Source: Peptoniphilus duerdenii ATCC BAA-1640 (GTDB lineage Bacteria > Bacillota > Clostridia > Tissierellales > Peptoniphilaceae). Taken from it: a stretch of 64,000 nt of DNA. Location of the stretch: contig NZ_GL397071.1 in the NCBI RefSeq assembly GCF_000146345.1, positions 466,499 through 530,498 of the forward strand. Reading direction: 5' to 3'. Below are positions 59,669 through 64,000 of this stretch, one piece after another. The notes beneath the pieces were generated by a model that did not search any database, was not told where the DNA came from, and saw nothing but the letters and a program-made list of their open reading frames with translations. Position 1 is the first letter of the stretch, and the number at the start of each line of letters is the position of its first letter. Made by a program: the position numbers and the translations under genes.

Positions 59669-61426
59669 ATGGAGCAGAAACAAGAAAACCCAATAAAACT
59701 TCTTTTGTCATGGTCGGGGAAAAGTAAACGGTATCTTTTTGCGTCCGTCGCCTGTGCTTTTGCAAGCGGCTTATTTGTAATAGGGCCGTATATTGGCATT
59801 TATAACCTTATGGATGCGATTTTATCCGAAAATATAACACAACGGTTATTGGTGAATAATATCGTACTGATTTCTGCAACAACTATCCTGCGTATGATTA
59901 CTTTGGCTTGTTCAGGCGTTCTTTCTCATAAAGGAGCTTATGGTGCATTATATCGTGTACGTTGTATGATAGTGGAACATTTGGCAAAAGTTCCGTTAGG
60001 CGTACTGGATGATCATAGCACGGGAGAAATCAAAACTGTTTTAAATGAGGATATTGAAAAACTGGAACTATGCCTTGCTCATAATATTCCAGAGTTGGTA
60101 AGTTATCTCACTGGTCCGATAGTCATTTTTATTTATTTAATGACAGTAAACATTCCATTAGCGATAATTTCTTTGATTCCCCTTCCGATTGCAGGAATTG
60201 TTATGATACATCTTTTTAAGGGTATGTCAAGTATCATGCATGATTCAAACCAATCTCTTATTGCATTTAATTCGATTATGATTGAGTACATTCGCGGAAT
60301 GCGGTTAATTAAAGCCTATAATATGGGAAGTAAATCGTTCAAAAAATTCTCGGATGCCATTAAAGAGGAAAACAGAGTATGGAATTTGATCTCGCGTAAA
60401 ATGGGACCTCCCTTTGCAATTTTTATTATTATTCTGGAATGTGGAATGGTTCTTTTGGTTCCTATTGGTGGAATGCTGTTTTTAAGAAATTCTATCACTT
60501 CCAGTGTGTTTTTGCTTTTCGCTTATGTTGGTTCTCTATATTTAACTGAGCTACTTCCACTTCAGCAGTTAGGAACAACCTTTGCACAGGCATTGAATGG
60601 AGTTACTAAGACAAAGGAAATACTGGAGTTGCCTGTTTATGAAAGTGATGGGGATTTTCCTACACATTGTGATATTGCCGTTAAAAACATTTCCTTTTCA
60701 TATGATGGGAAAAAGAATGTTCTGGAGAATTGCAGTTTGTATGTAGCTGAAGGAGAGAAAATAGCTCTGATTGGTGTTTCCGGTGCTGGTAAAAGCACAG
60801 TCATTGAGCTGATCTCCCGATTTTACGATGTGCAGGAAGGTCAGGTATTAATCGGCGGTATAAATGTAAAAAACATAAACTATGAAAAATTGCTTCAAAA
60901 CATATCCATTGTATTTCAAAAGACGTTTTTGACCCGCGACAGTGTTTTGGAGAATATCCGTATGGGCAGTAACGCCACTCTGGAAGAAGTGAGGGCAGCC
61001 GCAAAAGAGGCACAGATTGACGATTTCATCATGTCTTTGCCAGATGGATATGATACGAAAGTAGGCAGTTTTGGCTCCCGTTTCTCTGGCGGAGAAAAAC
61101 AAAGGATAGCGATTGCAAGAGCTATTTTAAAAAATGCTCCTATTCTGATATTAGATGAAGCCACAAGTGCAGCCGATCCCGAAAATCAGTTGGAAATAGA
61201 TCGGGCAATTGAGAATCTTTGCAAAGGGAAAACCGTTTTGATTGTCGCACATCGTTTGGGTGCAGTTAAAATGTGTGATAAAGTGGCAATTGTCGAAAAT
61301 CACACGATAACCGATGCAGGCACCCATGAAGAAGTCCTTTCCAGAAATAATTATTATAGAAAGGCATGGAGCGATTACAATGCTTCAAGAAAAATCGTCT
61401 ATGGCGGGAAAGGAGATGAAGCATAA
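59669..61426 (+). CDS. ABC exporter half-transporter A, cargo 2
   Basis: A 585-residue half-transporter with six membrane helices (residues 20-310) and a C-terminal ATPase: Walker A GVSGAGKSTVIE near residue 376, signature RFSGGEKQRIAIARAIL near residue 475, Walker B ILILDEATSAADPE. The segment DDHSTGEIKTVLNEDIEKLELCLAHNIPEL corresponds to SRSSGELKNIIVEQVD in the exporter at 43502, so the two pairs are related. ATG at 59669 follows GGGGGAG and the ECF ATPase stop by one base. Confidence 0.85.
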   Translation: MEQKQENPIKLLLSWSGKSKRYLFASVACAFASGLFVIGPYIGIYNLMDAILSENITQRLLVNNIVLISATTILRMITLACSGVLSHKGAYGALYRVRCMIVEHLAKVPLGVLDDHSTGEIKTVLNEDIEKLELCLAHNIPELVSYLTGPIVIFIYLMTVNIPLAIISLIPLPIAGIVMIHLFKGMSSIMHDSNQSLIAFNSIMIEYIRGMRLIKAYNMGSKSFKKFSDAIKEENRVWNLISRKMGPPFAIFIIILECGMVLLVPIGGMLFLRNSITSSVFLLFAYVGSLYLTELLPLQQLGTTFAQALNGVTKTKEILELPVYESDGDFPTHCDIAVKNISFSYDGKKNVLENCSLYVAEGEKIALIGVSGAGKSTVIELISRFYDVQEGQVLIGGINVKNINYEKLLQNISIVFQKTFLTRDSVLENIRMGSNATLEEVRAAAKEAQIDDFIMSLPDGYDTKVGSFGSRFSGGEKQRIAIARAILKNAPILILDEATSAADPENQLEIDRAIENLCKGKTVLIVAHRLGAVKMCDKVAIVENHTITDAGTHEEVLSRNNYYRKAWSDYNASRKIVYGGKGDEA

Positions 61427-63135
61427 TGAAAGAAACAGGGCCATTGCATAAAAATATCCACTTTAATATAGGCGTGATATTCACGGTTATTGAAGGTTTT
61501 CTTTCTGGATGCAGTTATATGACGATTTACCTAGTCATTCAGATTCTGCTCGGCAAGAAAACAACTACAACAGACATCTTAACGATCACAGGAATTCTGT
61601 GCGTAGTCTATGCTTTGCGAGTGCTTATTTACAGTATAGGTTATACACAGAACCAGATCGGCGGGGCTGCCGTTTCAAAAAATCTTCGCCTTTTCCTTGG
61701 AGATAAATTTAAGAGGATTCCTCTCTTTCGCTTCACACATGGGCAGGTGGGGCAATATGTAAATACAATGACATGCGATGTAAATAGTTATGAACAAATA
61801 TTGACACACAAGGTAAGTAACTTGACCAAAAATATTGCTCTGGCCGTTATGGTTATTGTATTTATCTGTTATTTGTATCTGCCCGCAGGAGGGATCCTTT
61901 TGCTTTCTACTTCCATGCTGATTCCTGAAATGTGGCTTTCTTTCCGAACGGTAAAAAAGTATGGAACCAGAAAAAATAAGGTTTCATCTGAAACAGTAAG
62001 CAGCATTGTGGAATATATAGAAGGTATCCAGACGTTTCGTGCATACGGCGTGGCTGGCACAAAAAATAAGGCAACCACAGAAGCAATGCAATTGTTCAGT
62101 CAGGTCAGCTTTGAATATGAAGCACATGGTATTCCCATAAACTTTGCTTTTAACATTATTAACTGGCTTATGGTTCCTTTTATTATGTTTATTGGGATTT
62201 CTCCGTGGATGGCAGGAGAAATTCGGACGATTGATTTTCTGCTTTTATGTATGCTCCCTATGTTGCTGGCAAAGCTAATCGGGGCAATTTCAGTAGATTT
62301 GTTTAGCTACAAAAACCTTGTGATTTCAAAAAACAATATTTTAAAAGTAATCCATGAGCCAGAAGAAAACGGCAGTACAGAACCGTTCACAGTTAAGAAT
62401 TATGAGATTGTTTTTGATAATGTGGACTTCTCCTATATTCCTGGCGAAGCAGTTTTGAAGGAAACTTCCTTTATAGTTCCAAATCAGAAATTGACTGCAA
62501 TTGTTGGTGATTCCGGTTCCGGTAAATCCACCATCTTGAACCTGATCGCCAAATACTATGAGCCGACTGGCGGCGAAATCCGTATCGGCGGTAAGCCAAT
62601 CAGTCATATATCCGCTGAGCGTGTGTTGGAACAAATTTCGATGGTAGATCAGGATGTATTTCTCTTTGATGATACCATTCGTGAGAATATCCGGCACGCC
62701 CGCCCCAATGCCACGGACGAGGAAATCGAGGCTGCCTGCCGGGAGGCTAATTGTGACGGCTTCATCCGCAAGATGGAAAAGGGATACGATACGCCGACCG
62801 GCGAAAACGGAAACCTTCTCTCGGGTGGTGAGCGTCAGCGAATTTCAATCGCCCGCGCTATCCTGAAAAACAGCCCGATCCTGCTTTTGGATGAAGCAAC
62901 GGCGTCCCTTGACATCGAGAACGAACTGGCAGTAAAGCAGGCCATCGCCAATCTGCTGAAAGAGAAAAAGACTGTGGTAATGATTGCTCATACCCTTTCC
63001 ATCGTCAAAAATGCAGATCAAATCCTTGTGGTATCTGGCGGAAAGATTGCTGAAGCCGGTACTCACGATGAATTGCTGGCTAAAGGCGGAAAGTATGCGG
63101 CCATGTGGAACGCCGAACAGAAATTATCTGCATAA
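61426..63135 (+). CDS. ABC exporter half-transporter B, cargo 2 (mosaic gene)
   Basis: A 569-residue partner whose ATG overlaps the previous stop. Membrane domain to about residue 310; Walker A GDSGSGKSTILN near residue 363, Q-loop MVDQDVFLFDD, signature LLSGGERQRISIARAIL near residue 465, Walker B LLLLDEATASLDIE. Base composition changes abruptly within the ATPase domain: before about 62.5 kb it is AT-leaning, after it clearly GC-rich. The gene therefore looks like a recombinant of two sources that kept the frame. Confidence 0.85.
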   Translation: MKETGPLHKNIHFNIGVIFTVIEGFLSGCSYMTIYLVIQILLGKKTTTTDILTITGILCVVYALRVLIYSIGYTQNQIGGAAVSKNLRLFLGDKFKRIPLFRFTHGQVGQYVNTMTCDVNSYEQILTHKVSNLTKNIALAVMVIVFICYLYLPAGGILLLSTSMLIPEMWLSFRTVKKYGTRKNKVSSETVSSIVEYIEGIQTFRAYGVAGTKNKATTEAMQLFSQVSFEYEAHGIPINFAFNIINWLMVPFIMFIGISPWMAGEIRTIDFLLLCMLPMLLAKLIGAISVDLFSYKNLVISKNNILKVIHEPEENGSTEPFTVKNYEIVFDNVDFSYIPGEAVLKETSFIVPNQKLTAIVGDSGSGKSTILNLIAKYYEPTGGEIRIGGKPISHISAERVLEQISMVDQDVFLFDDTIRENIRHARPNATDEEIEAACREANCDGFIRKMEKGYDTPTGENGNLLSGGERQRISIARAILKNSPILLLDEATASLDIENELAVKQAIANLLKEKKTVVMIAHTLSIVKNADQILVVSGGKIAEAGTHDELLAKGGKYAAMWNAEQKLSA

Positions 63136-63146
63136 GGGAGGTCTTA

Positions 63147-63518
63147 ATGAAACTTCATGCGTCCGGGGAGGACTATCTGGAAACCATTCTTGTTCTTCAA
63201 AAGAAACTCGGTATGGTACGCTCCGTAGATGTGGCTCGGCACATGGAGGTGTCAAAGCCCAGTGTGTGCCATGCAGTAGCAACCCTGCGGGACGGTGGCT
63301 TTCTCACGATGGACAGCGACTATTTCCTGCACCTGACCGATGTAGGCCGGGCAGTTGCCGAAAAAATATACGAGCGCCATTGCTTTTTCACTGAGCAGCT
63401 TATCGCAGCGGGCGTTGACCCTGAAACTGCGGAGACCGACGCCTGCCGGATTGAACACATCATTAGCGACGAGAGCTTTTTGCGGCTGAAGGAGGCAGCT
63501 GCACAGGAGCAAGACTAA
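63147..63518 (+). CDS. DtxR/MntR-like metal-dependent regulator
   Basis: A 123-residue protein (ATG 63147, GGGAGGTC upstream). N-terminal winged HTH: SGEDYLETILVLQKKLGMVRSVDVARHMEVSKPSVCHAVATL, here seen in parts such as VDVARHMEVSKPSVCHA. The second domain has the metal-binding pattern CRIEHIISDESF, with Glu and His ligands near residue 106. The C-terminal SH3 domain of full DtxR is absent, as in MntR. It probably senses Mn or Fe and regulates the transporter genes upstream, which supports a metal-related cargo. Confidence 0.85.
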   Translation: MKLHASGEDYLETILVLQKKLGMVRSVDVARHMEVSKPSVCHAVATLRDGGFLTMDSDYFLHLTDVGRAVAEKIYERHCFFTEQLIAAGVDPETAETDACRIEHIISDESFLRLKEAAAQEQD

Positions 63519-63850
63519 ACTGAATATGCCAAGCGATCCTGCCCCGCCAGACGGGAAAAGAAAAAAACCGTTGCAGGGCAGGTAGCTTCGTGCGCCCATA
63601 ATGGCTTTTCAGGGTACTGCGGCGGTTTTGAGTAACATCAAGGCCGCCGTTCCTTATGCCCTCGACAAAGGAGTGACGCCTATACGCTGATACGGCGGCT
63701 TTAGGAGGGAGCCGCCGTGAAGCAAAGATCGCTTCGACATAATTCGGCAGGGATTTACCTGCAAAAAAAAGCCTAACCGTCAACCGGCCTCCATCTGCTT
63801 ATGAACAGGCACTATCGTGGCTGGTCCATAAGCGTCATAAGTCCTTTTTT
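63519..63850. other. Gene-poor GC-rich region with element relics
   Basis: No convincing gene. A 29-codon ORF at 63601-63690 (MAFQGTAAVLSNIKAAVPYA) is coding-like but lacks a ribosome site. GCGGCTTT...GGGAGCCGCC near 63690-63717 can form a hairpin. The sequence resembles non-coding stretches of Tn1549-like elements, in line with the relaxase relic on the other side of cargo 2. Confidence 0.35.
63802..63815 (+). repeat. Right copy of 14-nt direct repeat TGAACAGGCACTAT
   Basis: Identical to 55413-55426. Followed by CGTGGCTGG and, 40 bp on, by a strong terminator. Confidence 0.5.
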
Positions 63851-63853
63851 AGC

Positions 63854-63890
63854 AGCGCCAGCCGCCGTTCTTCGGATGCTGGCGCTTTTG
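63854..63890 (+). terminator. Strong rho-independent terminator
   Basis: AGCGCCAGC (63854-63862) pairs perfectly with GCTGGCGCT (63878-63886), followed by TTTGTTGT. Confidence 0.85.
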
Positions 63891-63892
63891 TT

Positions 63893-64000
63893 GTATGACG
63901 GGCATGTTCTAATGCTGGGGTGAAAATCCCTACAGAGCGTAGTTACCGACGAATCTAATAGCGACTTGCAAGTTTTAGATGGTGACATCTAGGAGAGAAT
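63893..64000 (+). ncRNA. Structured sequence, possible 5' part of a group II intron (cut by window end)
   Basis: Directly after the terminator the sequence GTATGACGGGC begins a non-coding, structured stretch: GGG-GTGAAAA-TCCC, ACTTGCAAGT, and AGATG-GTGA-CATCT with a GNRA tetraloop. The phrases resemble domain I of bacterial group II introns, some of which insert after terminators. The 5' end is GTATG rather than the usual GTGYG, and the reverse transcriptase gene would lie beyond the window, so this is tentative. Confidence 0.35.

Noticed and set aside
1..64000. tRNA, rRNA or CRISPR arrays
   Set aside because: No tRNA cloverleaf, rRNA sequence or regularly spaced identical repeats were seen in reading the window; a tRNAscan or CRISPR finder run would be decisive.

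Overview
The window looks like a low-GC Gram-positive anaerobe (Bacillota; a Peptoniphilus/Anaerococcus/Finegoldia-type or streptococcal host would fit). Coding is AT-rich, Shine-Dalgarno sites are strong (GGAGG), TTG and GTG starts are common, and all recognisable families are typical of Firmicutes. No host housekeeping gene is visible, so genus is an inference. Nearly everything in the window is mobile DNA.

Bases 1-5.7 kb are a defence island: a small HTH gene with a DNA methyltransferase (+ strand), convergent with a five-gene minus-strand operon encoding an ABC-three-component-like set (effector-like protein, middle component, SMC-like ATPase), a second HTH paralogue and a PD-(D/E)XK restriction endonuclease. 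Bases 6.1-37.8 kb are a siphovirus-type prophage in order: early regulator, replication module (DUF2800, DUF2815, family A polymerase, AEP primase-helicase, VRR-NUC, SNF2), HNH and terminase, a SAM synthetase plus DNA methylase, then portal, protease, capsid, head-tail, tail, holin and amidase. The gene content and the serine recombinases at the far right recall the phi-m46.1-like cargo-carrying prophages of streptococci and anaerobic cocci (from memory, not searched).

Bases 37.9-47.0 kb are prophage cargo: a TetR regulator, a nickel/peptide-type ABC importer (two permeases, two ATPases, lipoprotein) and a pair of ABC exporter half-transporters. Bases 47.2-51.0 kb hold a small gene and three overlapping serine-recombinase genes, the probable integration module, so the right end of the element should lie close after 51.0 kb. 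An AlbA_2-domain gene follows.

From about 52.3 kb the composition changes to higher GC. A hypothetical membrane protein is followed by a scar in which a recombinase fragment is joined to the C-terminal part of a Tn1549-type relaxase. A second transporter cargo lies at 55.7-63.5 kb: an AraC regulator, an ECF importer (S, T and double-A components), another pair of ABC exporters and a DtxR/MntR-like regulator. The window ends in a terminator followed by structured sequence that may be the 5' part of a group II intron.

The two transporter cargos have the same logic: a regulator, an importer and a paired heterodimeric exporter-type ABC system, carried twice on neighbouring mobile elements. Notable non-coding signals are two related families of GGAATATG leader or promoter repeats with fixed spacing, a twice-occurring two-hairpin element in the structural operon, a large inverted repeat after the primase gene, and phased TGTCA repeats around the DUF1492 gene.
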